From: Tardiphaga sp. 709
GTDB lineage: Bacteria > Pseudomonadota > Alphaproteobacteria > Rhizobiales > Xanthobacteraceae
Direction of reading: 5' to 3'
Assembly (NCBI RefSeq): GCF_032401055.1
Contig: NZ_CP135529.1
Span: forward strand, 372,001-436,000
Length of the DNA stretch: 64,000 nucleotides
Both the position numbers and the translations under genes were made by a program. A model generated the notes under the pieces. The model was given only the letters and a program-made list of their open reading frames with translations, was not told the DNA's origin and made no database searches. This document shows, piece after piece, positions 1 through 7,165 of the stretch. The first letter of the stretch is position 1; every line of letters begins with the position of its first letter.

Positions 1-64
1 GGATGCGCCCAAGGCGCCTGGTTAGCCTTCCAATCACTTAAAGCCATCTAACCACCCTCCCCGG

Positions 65-87
65 CGCCATGCCGGCTGGCGGGTTTT
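65..87 (+). terminator. Terminator-like hairpin at left edge
   Basis: A 5-bp stem (CGCCA/TGGCG) around a GC-rich loop is followed by GGTTTT. This is the layout of a weak intrinsic terminator for a gene ending left of the window. A short reading frame ending in TAG at about 22-24 could be the tail of that gene, but too little of it is present to name. Confidence 0.35.
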
Positions 88-106
88 AGCATTTATTTTG
101 CCCGAT

Positions 107-149
107 GATAACTTTTCTTATTGACGGTTATCATAACCTAGGTTATCAC
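107..149 (+). promoter_or_regulatory. Promoter overlapped by palindromic operator
   Basis: TTGACG at 121-126 is a near-consensus -35 box, and a weak -10 (TATCAC, 144-149) lies 17 bases downstream. The spacer holds a perfect 14-base palindrome at 133-146 (ATAACC joined to GGTTAT). Further half-sites GATAAC (107-112) and GTTATC (127-132) sit on either side of the -35. This is what a phage-type repressor operator covering its promoter looks like. It would control the train of genes starting at 199. The repressor itself is not in the window. Confidence 0.5.
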
Positions 150-198
150 TAACCCATCCAAGCAACGACGGCGCGGCCGTCCAGGGTGGGCAAATCAG

Positions 199-492
199 AT
201 GGCAAATTTCACATACTACGTCGCAATGCTGGATTACGGGCGCCGCGGTCGTGAGGCCATCGTCGATCCGAACGAGTCCCGCCAGAACATCATCGACAAG
301 GTGAAGTCCGGTGAGATCGACCGCGACAAGCTGATCTTCATCCACGAAGTCACGATGGGCAATCTTCCGGTCGATGTGACCGAGGATGTGCTTGCCGCTG
401 CCGGCACCGCCGAACTTGAGGCTCGCGAGCAGTACCGCAACTGGCGCTGGGATCACGAGCGGGACCACCACAAGAACTTGGTGGTGCTGTGA
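199..492 (+). CDS. Small accessory protein of integrated element
   Basis: A 97-residue soluble protein rich in charged residues, with a C-terminal stretch of Trp/Arg/His/Asp. No signal peptide, membrane segment or catalytic motif is visible and no function can be assigned. It is the first gene after the palindromic operator, with a GTGGG sequence in reasonable ribosome-binding position. Its stop codon shares one base with the next start (TGATG), so it is translationally coupled to the following gene. The same style of overlap runs through the next dozen genes to the integrase, which marks this as the accessory block of a phage-like element. Confidence 0.7.
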   Translation: MANFTYYVAMLDYGRRGREAIVDPNESRQNIIDKVKSGEIDRDKLIFIHEVTMGNLPVDVTEDVLAAAGTAELEAREQYRNWRWDHERDHHKNLVVL

Positions 493-698
493 TGAGCCCC
501 GCAGACAAAGAGAAGGTCATCTCGTCGGCCTATATCGCTGCGGCTGAGGTGTTTGAAACCTACGCAAGCGATCAGATCGCATCAAAGCGCTTCCAGTCCA
601 CAAAGCGAGGCAAGGACGCCTGCGATATCCGTGCCGAGATTTGGTCGGACGCTGCATCCGAATTGCGCAAGGCCGCAACTTCTGAGGTGGCAGCATGA
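492..698 (+). CDS. Small accessory protein of integrated element
   Basis: A 68-residue protein, predicted largely alpha-helical, with many Ala, Lys and Asp residues. A GTG three bases upstream is also possible, but the ATG at 492 makes the TGATG coupling with the preceding gene that recurs in this block. The 3' end overlaps the next start by four bases (ATGA). No recognisable domain; function unknown. Confidence 0.65.
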   Translation: MSPADKEKVISSAYIAAAEVFETYASDQIASKRFQSTKRGKDACDIRAEIWSDAASELRKAATSEVAA

Positions 699-856
699 CC
701 GCCCAGCAGATCGCCGACGAACTTCTCCGTGAATGGCAGCAGTGCCCTCTCCCGCCGCAAGAGCGTCTGGAAGAGATCGACTACGAGAACGACCTTCTGC
801 GCGTTCGCATGTCGGTCAACTACACATCCGACGCGTCGCGCGGCACCTACGACTAG
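695..856 (+). CDS. Very small accessory protein (53 aa)
   Basis: An ATG inside the ATGA overlap with the preceding gene opens a 53-codon frame ending at TAG 854-856. The product begins MTAQQIADELLREW and contains a helical acidic stretch (ERLEEIDYENDLLRVR). Phage accessory genes often look like this. Support comes from the ATGA junction and from the otherwise empty interval before the next gene. It is short enough to be missed by automated callers. Function unknown. Confidence 0.55.
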   Translation: MTAQQIADELLREWQQCPLPPQERLEEIDYENDLLRVRMSVNYTSDASRGTYD

Positions 857-920
857 CTCCGTGTCGCAGCAACACCGCGCCACTGAGGCGCTTTGACACA
901 GAAAATAGAGGGGAATGACG

Positions 921-1283
921 ATGGATTTCTCTACCCTGCAAGGAAAGACCCTCACGAAGGTTGAGCAGATCGGCGAAGATGTTCTTCGCTTCGAATGTGA
1001 AGGTGGTGAGGCTTACCAGCTTTACCACAATCAAGATTGCTGTGAGACCGTTGTCATTGATGACATTTCCGGTGACTTACAGGATCTCGTTGGATCGCCA
1101 ATTCTGTTGGCTGAAGAAGCAACCAGCGAAGACGATCCGCCCGGCTACAAACACGAGTATCAACCAGAAAGCCAGACGTGGACGTTCTACAAGCTGCGCA
1201 CGATCAAGGGCAGCGTGGACATTCGTTGGCACGGGTCGTCGAACGGCTACTACAGCGAGAGTGTCTATTTCGACGCCGCCTAG
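921..1283 (+). CDS. DUF7448-like phage protein
   Basis: A 120-residue protein with the pattern [10 protein letters not shown], then [16 protein letters not shown], a [19 protein letters not shown] stretch and a C-terminal Trp/Phe/Tyr-rich part. This resembles the DUF7448 group found in phages and prophages; that assignment is from memory of the family pattern. Two start codons are possible (915, 921). The GAGGGG at 908-913 is correctly spaced (7 bases) only for 921, so that start is used. Function unknown. Confidence 0.65.
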   Translation: MDFSTLQGKTLTKVEQIGEDVLRFECEGGEAYQLYHNQDCCETVVIDDISGDLQDLVGSPILLAEEATSEDDPPGYKHEYQPESQTWTFYKLRTIKGSVDIRWHGSSNGYYSESVYFDAA

Positions 1284-1330
1284 GGCTCTTTTCGTCCACC
1301 GTCAACACGACACCACCAGGGGCTTTTCAA

Positions 1331-1813
1331 ATGGCAGAGCATACTCCGACGCCGTGGCGCGTTGAACGAGGCACCGATCTGATCTGGGGCGCCTGCAATC
1401 CTGATGACATGACCACTTATGGTATGGGCTATGCGATCGTCTGTGGGACAACCTCCAGCTATACGGGAGGCAAGCCAAGCATAGATGAGCGAGAAGCCAA
1501 CGCTGACTTCATAATCAAGGCCTGCAACAGCCACGACGCGCTGGTGAAGGCGCTGGAAGGCATGGTGTTGGTTTGCGGTCGCACTGGCGACTCTTTCACC
1601 GACTTCGAGGAACAGGCCGAGGCCTTCTATCAAGAGATCGGGTGTATGCGCCCCGGCAAAAGCGTCCCCATGGAAATGGACCGCGACGACCATGAAGAGC
1701 GCCGCATCAAATACAACGCGTGGGTCCAGATCAAGATTGAAGCAGGCCGCGACGCCCTAAAGGCTGTTGAGCAGTCTTCCCATGACTCAAACCGTGGGGA
1801 TGCGCAGTCATGA
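1331..1813 (+). CDS. Phage-type Ea22-like accessory protein
   Basis: A 160-residue soluble protein. It starts HTPTPWRVE and contains REANADFIIKACNSHDALVKALE. Both elements are typical of the phage family that reads 'HTPGPW...ANARLIAAAPDLLAALE' (Ea22-like accessory proteins, usually non-essential in lambdoid phages). AGGGG lies about 8 bases before the ATG at 1331. The frame is open further upstream, but that part overlaps the preceding gene and lacks a ribosome site. It ends in an ATGA overlap with the next gene. Confidence 0.65.
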   Translation: MAEHTPTPWRVERGTDLIWGACNPDDMTTYGMGYAIVCGTTSSYTGGKPSIDEREANADFIIKACNSHDALVKALEGMVLVCGRTGDSFTDFEEQAEAFYQEIGCMRPGKSVPMEMDRDDHEERRIKYNAWVQIKIEAGRDALKAVEQSSHDSNRGDAQS

Positions 1814-2139
1814 CGTTCCGCGTCGGACAGAAGGTCGTGTGTGTGGCGCAATGCAGAGCGAAACTTCCATGTGAAGTGATGCCCCGCATGGGTCAGATAT
1901 ACACAATTCGTTCAATCTGCGATTACGACGACGGCATTCCTGGGCTCCTATTCGCTGAAATCCGTAATCCTGAGCTTCATTACGCCGATGGCTTCGGTGA
2001 GTGCGATTTTAACGCGCTAAAATTCCGCCCCGTAGTCGAGCGCGAGACCGATATCAGCGTCTTCCACGAGATCCTGCGCACGACGAAGGCACCGGAGACT
2101 GTTGCCGTGTGCTCCCATGAGGAGAAACCCCATGGTTAA
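1810..2139 (+). CDS. Small accessory protein of integrated element
   Basis: A 109-residue protein starting MTFRVGQKVVCV and predicted to be beta-rich in its N-terminal half. The C-terminal part contains LKFRPVVERETDISVFHEIL, a tail seen in many rhizobial prophage proteins of unknown function. The start overlaps the preceding stop (ATGA), and the tail overlaps the next start by eight bases. No catalytic motif is visible. Confidence 0.65.
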   Translation: MTFRVGQKVVCVAQCRAKLPCEVMPRMGQIYTIRSICDYDDGIPGLLFAEIRNPELHYADGFGECDFNALKFRPVVERETDISVFHEILRTTKAPETVAVCSHEEKPHG

Positions 2140-2344
2140 ACTCACCGATATCGAAGCTGAAGTACTGAAGGCGCTTGGCTCGTCGCGCGGCTATGTCGCC
2201 TGCGATGGCGAATGGCGCAAACCCGCTCACGACCTTGAGAAAGCCGGCCTAGCCGACTGGAAGGGCTCATCGTGGGGATCCCAGTTCTGGGAAATCACCG
2301 ACGCCGGCCGCGCCGCCCTGGCTGATGGGGGCCGGCATGAGTGA
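2132..2344 (+). CDS. Small protein, possible winged-helix fold
   Basis: A 70-residue protein. The arrangement LTDIEAEVLKAL, then HDLEKAGLADWKG, then FWEITDAGRAAL resembles a compact winged-helix domain: two helices, a recognition-like helix, and a wing ending in TDAGR. This pattern is common in small phage and MarR-like proteins and suggests DNA binding, but that is inference only. GAGGAG at 2119-2124 precedes the ATG at 2132. The 3' end overlaps the next gene. Confidence 0.65.
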   Translation: MVKLTDIEAEVLKALGSSRGYVACDGEWRKPAHDLEKAGLADWKGSSWGSQFWEITDAGRAALADGGRHE

Positions 2345-3251
2345 GCGTGGTCTGAAAGAGATCGTCCAGTCGATCGCATGGCACTCGATCAATAATACCT
2401 GCAATGACGAGGTTATAGTCTCGTTGGTCAAAGAGGCTTACAGGGCGCTGGGCTCTCGCGCAGTTGCCCCAGGATCGCCAGAGCCTATCGTTTCGGTCCT
2501 TGATGACGAGCTTGTCGTGGAGTGGCCCGGCTTCATGCATATCTGCATGGACGATGATGGTTTCGGCTATGCCGTGAACGAAACCGGCGTCTATCGACCC
2601 GGCAAGTTCAACGAGTGGCCTGCGGCGGCGCAAGAGATCAAAGCCCTGCTTGCCGCGCGCGCCGCACCGCCTGTCCGCTCAACTGCCATGACGGTAAGTG
2701 CGGAGCCTGTCGGATATGTCGCCACCCATGCAACGGTCGGTATTGACCGAAATACGTTCGCAAAAACGGAGACGGAAGCAACTTCCCGCCTGATGATGGT
2801 CGGTGTTGCGGGCGACCATGGCTGGTCAATCATGCCAGTTTTTGCCGCCCCGCCCCCTCCCGCTGATACTGTGCGGGATTTGATCCAGCACGCTTTGCTC
2901 GACGACGAGTATTTCGGAAACCGATCTGCCGATCAGGACCAGTTGGAAGAACAAGCTCGCGGATCAGCGGTTCTCATCGCAGAGAAGATCGCCGCCCTCT
3001 CCGTACCAGCACCGATAGAGGCGGGGTGGCGGGACATCAGCACGGCGCCGAAGGATGGCACTCACGTTGATATCTGGTCTCCGTCATCGGGTCGCCACCC
3101 CGACGCAGCGTACAACGCTGCCGAGTATACATCAGGCGTGCCCTGGGGCTGGGGTTCGCAGCGGCTCGGGCGTATTCGTGACGCCTCGCACTGGATGCCC
3201 ACTCCCGCACCGCCTCGCCATGATGGCCAGAGCGGAGGCACGCAGTCATGA
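2337..3251 (+). CDS. DUF551-like domain protein of integrated element
   Basis: A 304-residue protein. The N-terminal 90 residues are helical then beta-rich. A Pro/Ala-rich linker (PVFAAPPPPA) follows, and the last 70 residues carry WRDISTAPKDGTHVDIW ... ASHWMPTP, the signature of DUF551-type phage proteins. The ATG at 2337 is preferred over 2325 because it overlaps the preceding stop in the style of this operon. The stop overlaps the next gene by four bases. Function unknown; DUF551 proteins are common prophage accessory products. Confidence 0.65.
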   Translation: MSERGLKEIVQSIAWHSINNTCNDEVIVSLVKEAYRALGSRAVAPGSPEPIVSVLDDELVVEWPGFMHICMDDDGFGYAVNETGVYRPGKFNEWPAAAQEIKALLAARAAPPVRSTAMTVSAEPVGYVATHATVGIDRNTFAKTETEATSRLMMVGVAGDHGWSIMPVFAAPPPPADTVRDLIQHALLDDEYFGNRSADQDQLEEQARGSAVLIAEKIAALSVPAPIEAGWRDISTAPKDGTHVDIWSPSSGRHPDAAYNAAEYTSGVPWGWGSQRLGRIRDASHWMPTPAPPRHDGQSGGTQS

Positions 3252-3553
3252 GCGTCGTTCAGTTTGAGAGCCCGGCGTGGAAGGTTCACACGCCAAACCT
3301 GCTCAAGGAAGTTTTGAGCAATCCCAGCGCAGCGGTGCTGCGACAGCCCATGGCCATCTTGGGCCGGTTGTTGGCCGCAGTGGCAGAGCGTGCGAGCGAA
3401 ATCAACGACCCGGCACTGAACATGCTGATGTTGCGTCTCACGCTCTATGACGCGGCGGACCCGCTTCTGCACCCACAACAGGAAATCGACGCCGTATTCA
3501 AACACGTCGAAGCCGCTATGGCGCTCACGGTCAAGGATCGGGGCGCCTCATGA
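3248..3553 (+). CDS. Small accessory protein of integrated element
   Basis: A 101-residue soluble, mostly helical protein with a central LLAAVAERASEINDPALNMLMLRLTLY segment. ATGA overlaps with both neighbours show that it is read as part of the same transcript. No known motif is visible. Position directly upstream of the cytosine methyltransferase could hint at a linked role, but nothing in the sequence proves it. Confidence 0.65.
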   Translation: MSVVQFESPAWKVHTPNLLKEVLSNPSAAVLRQPMAILGRLLAAVAERASEINDPALNMLMLRLTLYDAADPLLHPQQEIDAVFKHVEAAMALTVKDRGAS

Positions 3554-4363
3554 AGGCGCTCGACCTCTTCTCATGTATCGGTTGCCACGCGATCGGCTTT
3601 GAACGCGCCGGCATCGCGACCGATGTCTTTTGCGAAATCAACCCTTTCCGGAGAATTGAACTCCGGCGCCGGTTTCCAGGAAGCGAAGTGAATGCTGACA
3701 TCCGAGACTTCTATTACGAAGGCGTGCGCCCAGCCGATATCATCATCGGAGGGCCGCCCTGCCAGCGGACGAGTGTTGCATCCGCAATTCACGGCTATCG
3801 CACTGGCGAAAGCCTCTGGCCTGACATGCTCGCGGTCGGGGTCGCTTCCGGCGCAGAATGGTTTGTCGTGGAGCAGCCCCCGGGAAATGCGGCGTGGGAA
3901 GCCGAAGTCTGTGACGACCTTTCCAAAACTGGCCGCCACGTCGCCCGATTTGAGTTCAGCGCTTGCGACGTTGGTGCGCCTTATATTCGCCGGCGAGTGT
4001 TCGTGGTTGCCGGCACCAGCTTGCCGAGACTGGAGATCGCCAGGCAGTCGCCTCCCACGAGCGATTGACGAAACCAAGAGGGCAGCAAATGCCCGAGGTG
4101 ATTGGAACGCGGATCAGCTCGCATCTATACCGGTGGATGCTCGCACTGCCGATGAGTTCGACCAAGGCCCCGCCAGCCGAGAACGCCGAGAGTGGATCGA
4201 CGCGCTAGGCGATAGCAACCCTCCGCACATGGCCGAAGCGATCGGCCGCGCCATCATGGCCGCGACGGGCAAGACCAGGATGCAGCCTGGAATCCTGAGC
4301 GAAAAACCAGGACACAGCCTGGAATCCGGGGGCTTGGCGTTGTTTGGGGAGGATCGGGCATGA
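3550..4363 (+). pseudogene. DNA C5-cytosine methyltransferase, frameshifted
   Basis: The first frame (3550-4068, 172 aa) holds motif I (DLFSCIGCHAIGFERAG), motif IV with the catalytic cysteine (GGPPCQ), a motif VI-like VVEQPPG and motif VIII (RRRVFVV), then stops. The +1 frame, from about 4050 to 4363, continues with AIDETKRAANARGDW and then WIDALGDSNPPHMAEAIGRAIM, which is motif X of the same family. That second frame ends in an ATGA overlap with the next gene, as every other gene in the block does. One coding unit of about 270 residues therefore seems broken by a single extra base in CACGAGCG near 4055. It could instead be read through by +1 frameshifting. Without motif X the N-terminal product probably cannot bind S-adenosylmethionine well. 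Confidence 0.7.
4274..4327 (+). repeat. Pair of 22-base direct repeats
   Basis: Two copies of ACCAGGA-NN-CAGCCTGGAATCC lie at 4274-4295 and 4306-4327, 32 bases apart, differing only at the two central bases. Each copy contains CCAGG and CCTGG as a short inverted pair. They fall in the last 30 codons of the broken methyltransferase, after motif X, where coding constraint should be low. Confidence 0.6.
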
Positions 4364-4668
4364 GCACCGATCTTGTCGAGAGGCTGCGCGAAGCCGACAT
4401 TGGCTGGTCGGGCGATGCCGCATGCGTCAGTGCCGAGGTAGCTGAAGAGGCGGCCGCCGAGATCACCAAGCTCCGCGCCGAACGCGACGCCGCCCGGAAC
4501 GCATTGAAGCCATTCGCTACGGCGGCGGCTGATGTTCACGAGAAAGCCTTCGACGCCGACAATCTCTGGGAATCGCCAGCTGCAATGAACCTCACTGCTG
4601 GCCACCTTCGTGCGGCATCAGCGTTGTTTGCGACGACGTGCGCCACCCCAAGCGAGGGGCAGTCATGA
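4360..4668 (+). CDS. Small helical accessory protein
   Basis: A 102-residue protein. AEEAAAEITKLRAERDAARNALKPFA forms a coiled-coil-like helix, and the tail ALFATTCATPSEGQS looks disordered. The style (LVERLREAD ... AEITKLRAERDAAR) is that of Ea22-like phage accessory proteins. It starts in an ATGA overlap with the second frame of the methyltransferase and ends in an ATGA overlap with the next gene. Confidence 0.65.
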   Translation: MSTDLVERLREADIGWSGDAACVSAEVAEEAAAEITKLRAERDAARNALKPFATAAADVHEKAFDADNLWESPAAMNLTAGHLRAASALFATTCATPSEGQS

Positions 4669-4865
4669 TCGATCAGAATGCTATCTGGTGCGAGAAATGC
4701 GGCTACCACGTCGGCCAAGCTTGGATCGACGATCAGGAATGCCCCTTCTGGGAGTGCCCGTTGGACAAGCCACGCGTCGTCGATACTGGCGATGCCTTGC
4801 ATCAGATTCTCGGCGAGGCTCTTTCCCTGACCTCTCAAGACGTGGGAGGCGCCCGTGAATCATAA
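4665..4865 (+). CDS. Small zinc-ribbon-like protein
   Basis: A 66-residue protein with CEKC near the N terminus and CPFWECP about 20 residues later, a four-cysteine arrangement that could bind one zinc ion. ATGA overlap with the preceding gene fixes the start at 4665. No further domain; DNA or protein binding is only a guess from the zinc-ribbon-like spacing. Confidence 0.6.
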   Translation: MIDQNAIWCEKCGYHVGQAWIDDQECPFWECPLDKPRVVDTGDALHQILGEALSLTSQDVGGARES

Positions 4866-5187
4866 GCTTCCGCCTCGCACCGCTGACACGATGTCCGATG
4901 CGATTGCAATAGCATCGCCGAACGGCCGGATGTCCAAGCGAGCCAAGGATGACGCTCAGAAGCGCCTCGGCGAAGCATTGTTCGGGCCAGGAGGCTTGCA
5001 AAGGCCTGGACTACCGCCGCAGCCATCGGAAGCCGAACGCCTGGCCCGCGAGGCCGCTCAATGCCGAGAGCATGCGGCGCGCGGACTACGGCCGCGGGCC
5101 AACATCAAGCAGGCCGAATGGTGCGAGCGACGCATCGAAGCGCTGGCCGCTCCCGCGATGGTTCCGCACGGTGAAAAGACCCCATGA
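4855..5187 (+). CDS. Small accessory protein, GTG start
   Basis: A 110-residue protein starting at GTG 4855, with GGGAGG a few bases upstream, and overlapping the end of the preceding gene by 11 bases. The C-terminal half is a charged helix rich in Arg/Glu/Ala (AERLAREAAQCREHAARGLRPRANIKQAEWCERRIEAL). The N-terminal part is low in predicted structure. Function unknown; it precedes the excisionase-like gene by an ATGA overlap. Confidence 0.55.
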   Translation: MNHKLPPRTADTMSDAIAIASPNGRMSKRAKDDAQKRLGEALFGPGGLQRPGLPPQPSEAERLAREAAQCREHAARGLRPRANIKQAEWCERRIEALAAPAMVPHGEKTP

Positions 5188-5426
5188 AAAAGGCGGGTCC
5201 GGACCATCGTGAACGTGCTTACGCTCCCCGCGGATTGCGCCGGGAGGCTGCGGCCGATTGGGTCGGGCTGTCCCCATCAAAGTTCGATGAGATGGTCAAG
5301 GATGGCCGGATGCCAAAGCCAAAACGGGTGGATGGCTGCGTGATCTGGGATCGATACAGCCTTGACGCCGCTTTTGAAGCCCTTCCTGATGGCGCGACTG
5401 CGTCGGCATGGAGCCGCGTGGCATGA
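5184..5426 (+). CDS. Excisionase-like helix-turn-helix protein
   Basis: An 80-residue basic protein. RREAAADWVGLSPSKFDEMVKDGRMPKPKRVDGCVIWDRYSLDAAF has the AlpA/MerR-like winged-helix pattern of excisionases (recombination directionality factors): a helix-turn-helix, then a wing ending in the Trp-Asp-Arg-Tyr-x-Leu element. Excisionases bend att-site DNA and steer the integrase toward excision. The gene overlaps the integrase start by four bases (ATGA), the expected position for such a factor. Confidence 0.75.
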   Translation: MKKAGPDHRERAYAPRGLRREAAADWVGLSPSKFDEMVKDGRMPKPKRVDGCVIWDRYSLDAAFEALPDGATASAWSRVA

Positions 5427-6625
5427 TCATCGGGGCACAAGTGGTTGATCAGAAATACCTTTATGAGGATTTCGACCGGCATGGGAATCGCCGACTGTAT
5501 TTCCGGCGCCGTGGCTATCCCAAGGTCCGATTGCATGAACCGCAGGGTTCGCCCGAGTTCTATGAAGAATTTGCAGCTGCCGTGGCCGGCCGCCCCTATG
5601 GCGAGGCCAAGCTTTCACGCCCAGCGCCGCCGCGGATCGTCAAGGAATCGCTGCGCTGGCTGATCGAGGAATATTACCGCAAGTGCGATGAGTTTCAGGC
5701 CTACGACGAAGAGACCAAAAAGGCGCGCCGGAACGTCCTAACCAACCTGTGCGCTGAGCCCGAGGTCGAAGGCAGCGAGGCCCAGGTGGGCGATCTGCCA
5801 TGCGCCATGCCTGAAGCAGCAATCAAGACACTGCGGGATCGGAAGGCTGTGACAGCCCGGGATGCAGCCAATGCGCGGGTGAAGGCGCTCCGACAGGTCT
5901 ATAAGTGGGCTGCTGCACAGAAGCCGCCGCTAATCGAGCGTAATACGGCAAACGATGTTTCGCTGCTGAAGCCGAAGAACAGCGACGGCCATTACACTTG
6001 GACGATCGAGGAAATCGAGAAGTTCAAGGTCCGTCACCCGATCGGCACCAAGCCGCACATGGCCTTGATGCTTTTCCTTCTACTGGGTCAGCGGATCTCG
6101 GACGTCTCGAAGCTCGGCAAGCAGCACATCAGGAAGGCCGAACATGTCTCGGCAGAGCTGCGCGCTGTTCACCGGGGGCGCTGGCTGGCGTTCCGGCAGC
6201 ACAAGAACCGGAACAAGAACCCGGTCGATCTGATCATCCCGATTTTGCCCGAGCTGGAGGTGGCATTAGCCGAAGGGCCGGCCGGCGTCCTGACGTTCCT
6301 GGAGAGTGGCCACAAGAAGCCCTACTCGACGAAGGGGCTGGGCAACTGGTGGGCTGATCAGTGCATCCTTGCCGACGTCCCGGGACGGGCTCACGGGCTC
6401 CGCAAAGCCGGCGCAACCTTCGCCGCGGAGAACGGGGCGACGCCCCACCAGCTCATGGCCATCTTCGGTTGGCGGAAGATTGAACAGGCCGAGGTCTACA
6501 CCAAGAAAGTGCGTCAGCAGCGCATCGCGGGCGCCGCAATGTCGATGATCACTTACGGCCAGACCGTGAACGAATGTGACCCACCTGCCGACAACGTGTC
6601 AAATAGTGGGTCAATTAGCGCCTGA
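5423..6625 (+). CDS. Tyrosine recombinase / phage integrase
   Basis: A 400-residue integrase that would catalyse site-specific insertion and excision of the element. The catalytic domain shows Arg224 (GQRISDV), a lysine region around FRQHKNRNK, the His324-x-x-Arg327 box (HGLRK), Trp350 in place of the second His (FGWRK; Trp is common here) and the nucleophile Tyr359 (AEVYTKK). The N-terminal part (residues about 70-170) corresponds to a core-binding SAM-like domain. The ATG at 5423 in ATGA overlap with the excisionase is preferred over the TTG at 5408. It is the last gene of the block, so the attachment site should lie just downstream. Confidence 0.9.
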   Translation: MIIGAQVVDQKYLYEDFDRHGNRRLYFRRRGYPKVRLHEPQGSPEFYEEFAAAVAGRPYGEAKLSRPAPPRIVKESLRWLIEEYYRKCDEFQAYDEETKKARRNVLTNLCAEPEVEGSEAQVGDLPCAMPEAAIKTLRDRKAVTARDAANARVKALRQVYKWAAAQKPPLIERNTANDVSLLKPKNSDGHYTWTIEEIEKFKVRHPIGTKPHMALMLFLLLGQRISDVSKLGKQHIRKAEHVSAELRAVHRGRWLAFRQHKNRNKNPVDLIIPILPELEVALAEGPAGVLTFLESGHKKPYSTKGLGNWWADQCILADVPGRAHGLRKAGATFAAENGATPHQLMAIFGWRKIEQAEVYTKKVRQQRIAGAAMSMITYGQTVNECDPPADNVSNSGSISA

Positions 6626-6690
6626 AAAGGCAACGATATCAATGGTGGATTTTATGGATAGGATTCCCGACGTGGCCTCCATCAATCCAA

Positions 6691-6703
6691 TCAATGACTT
6701 AGC
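6691..6703 (+). other. Candidate attachment-site core
   Basis: The 13-mer TCAATGACTTAGC lies 66 bases after the integrase stop. The same 13 bases occur at 59013-59025, just after the tRNA-Pro CCA end. An integrase usually sits beside its att site, and tRNA 3' flanks are typical targets, so this is a candidate core. A 13-base match is expected by chance between unrelated positions in a window this size, so support is weak. Confidence 0.25.
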
Positions 6704-6759
6704 CTGCCAGACCCGTGATCGGGCGCGATTGCTATGAGTGGTGCGCTGCAACACTTCGC

Positions 6760-6797
6760 TTGGCAGGATTGGAGTATTGATCGTAGCATCCTGCCAA
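6760..6797 (+). promoter_or_regulatory. Perfect 10-bp inverted repeat upstream of small exported protein
   Basis: TTGGCAGGAT (6760-6769) and ATCCTGCCAA (6788-6797) form a perfect inverted repeat with an 18-base spacer, ending 15 bases before the ATG at 6813. It could be an operator or a hairpin in the leader. It lies between the integrated element and the resident gene, so it may also belong to the element's att region. Confidence 0.4.
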
Positions 6798-6812
6798 CCC
6801 TAGGGGGGCACG

Positions 6813-7136
6813 ATGAACATCCGGGTCTTGATCGCCACGTTGCTGATGACCTCGCCAGGCTGGGCCCAGGCCAAACCGCCCGTTCCAGTCCGCACCGATC
6901 CTTGCGCGCCGATTGGCCGGACCGCCGACGGCCAGTTGGTCTATTCCATGAAGTGCGAGAAGTTGCCGGTTCCGGTGGTGCCGCCGCAGGCCGCGGCCCC
7001 GGCACCGCCTCCCGCGCCCGTTGCGGAAGAAGCGCGCGGGGGACTGTTCCGCAATCCGTTTCCGTCGCTCGTCAGGCCGTCATCATCGAGTGACGAGCGT
7101 GAAGCCGGCGTCGGTCCTCCGCCCGGCAGCCGATAG
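6813..7136 (+). CDS. Small exported proline-rich protein
   Basis: A 107-residue protein with a signal peptide (MNIRVLIATLLMTSPGWAQA, cleavage probably after residue 20). Two cysteines in the short mature N-terminal part may form a disulfide (DPCAP ... SMKCEK). A long Pro/Ala/Val stretch follows (VPVVPPQAAAPAPPPAPVA). AGGGGGG precedes the ATG. It is probably periplasmic; no enzymatic motif is visible and function is unknown. It is the first gene outside the integrated element. Confidence 0.65.
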   Translation: MNIRVLIATLLMTSPGWAQAKPPVPVRTDPCAPIGRTADGQLVYSMKCEKLPVPVVPPQAAAPAPPPAPVAEEARGGLFRNPFPSLVRPSSSSDEREAGVGPPPGSR

Positions 7137-7165
7137 GCCCCGAGATCAATCAAGATAGAACGCGA

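Noticed and set aside
1..6625. Complete prophage
   Set aside because: No capsid, tail, terminase or lysis genes are visible; only the integrase end of an element is in the window.
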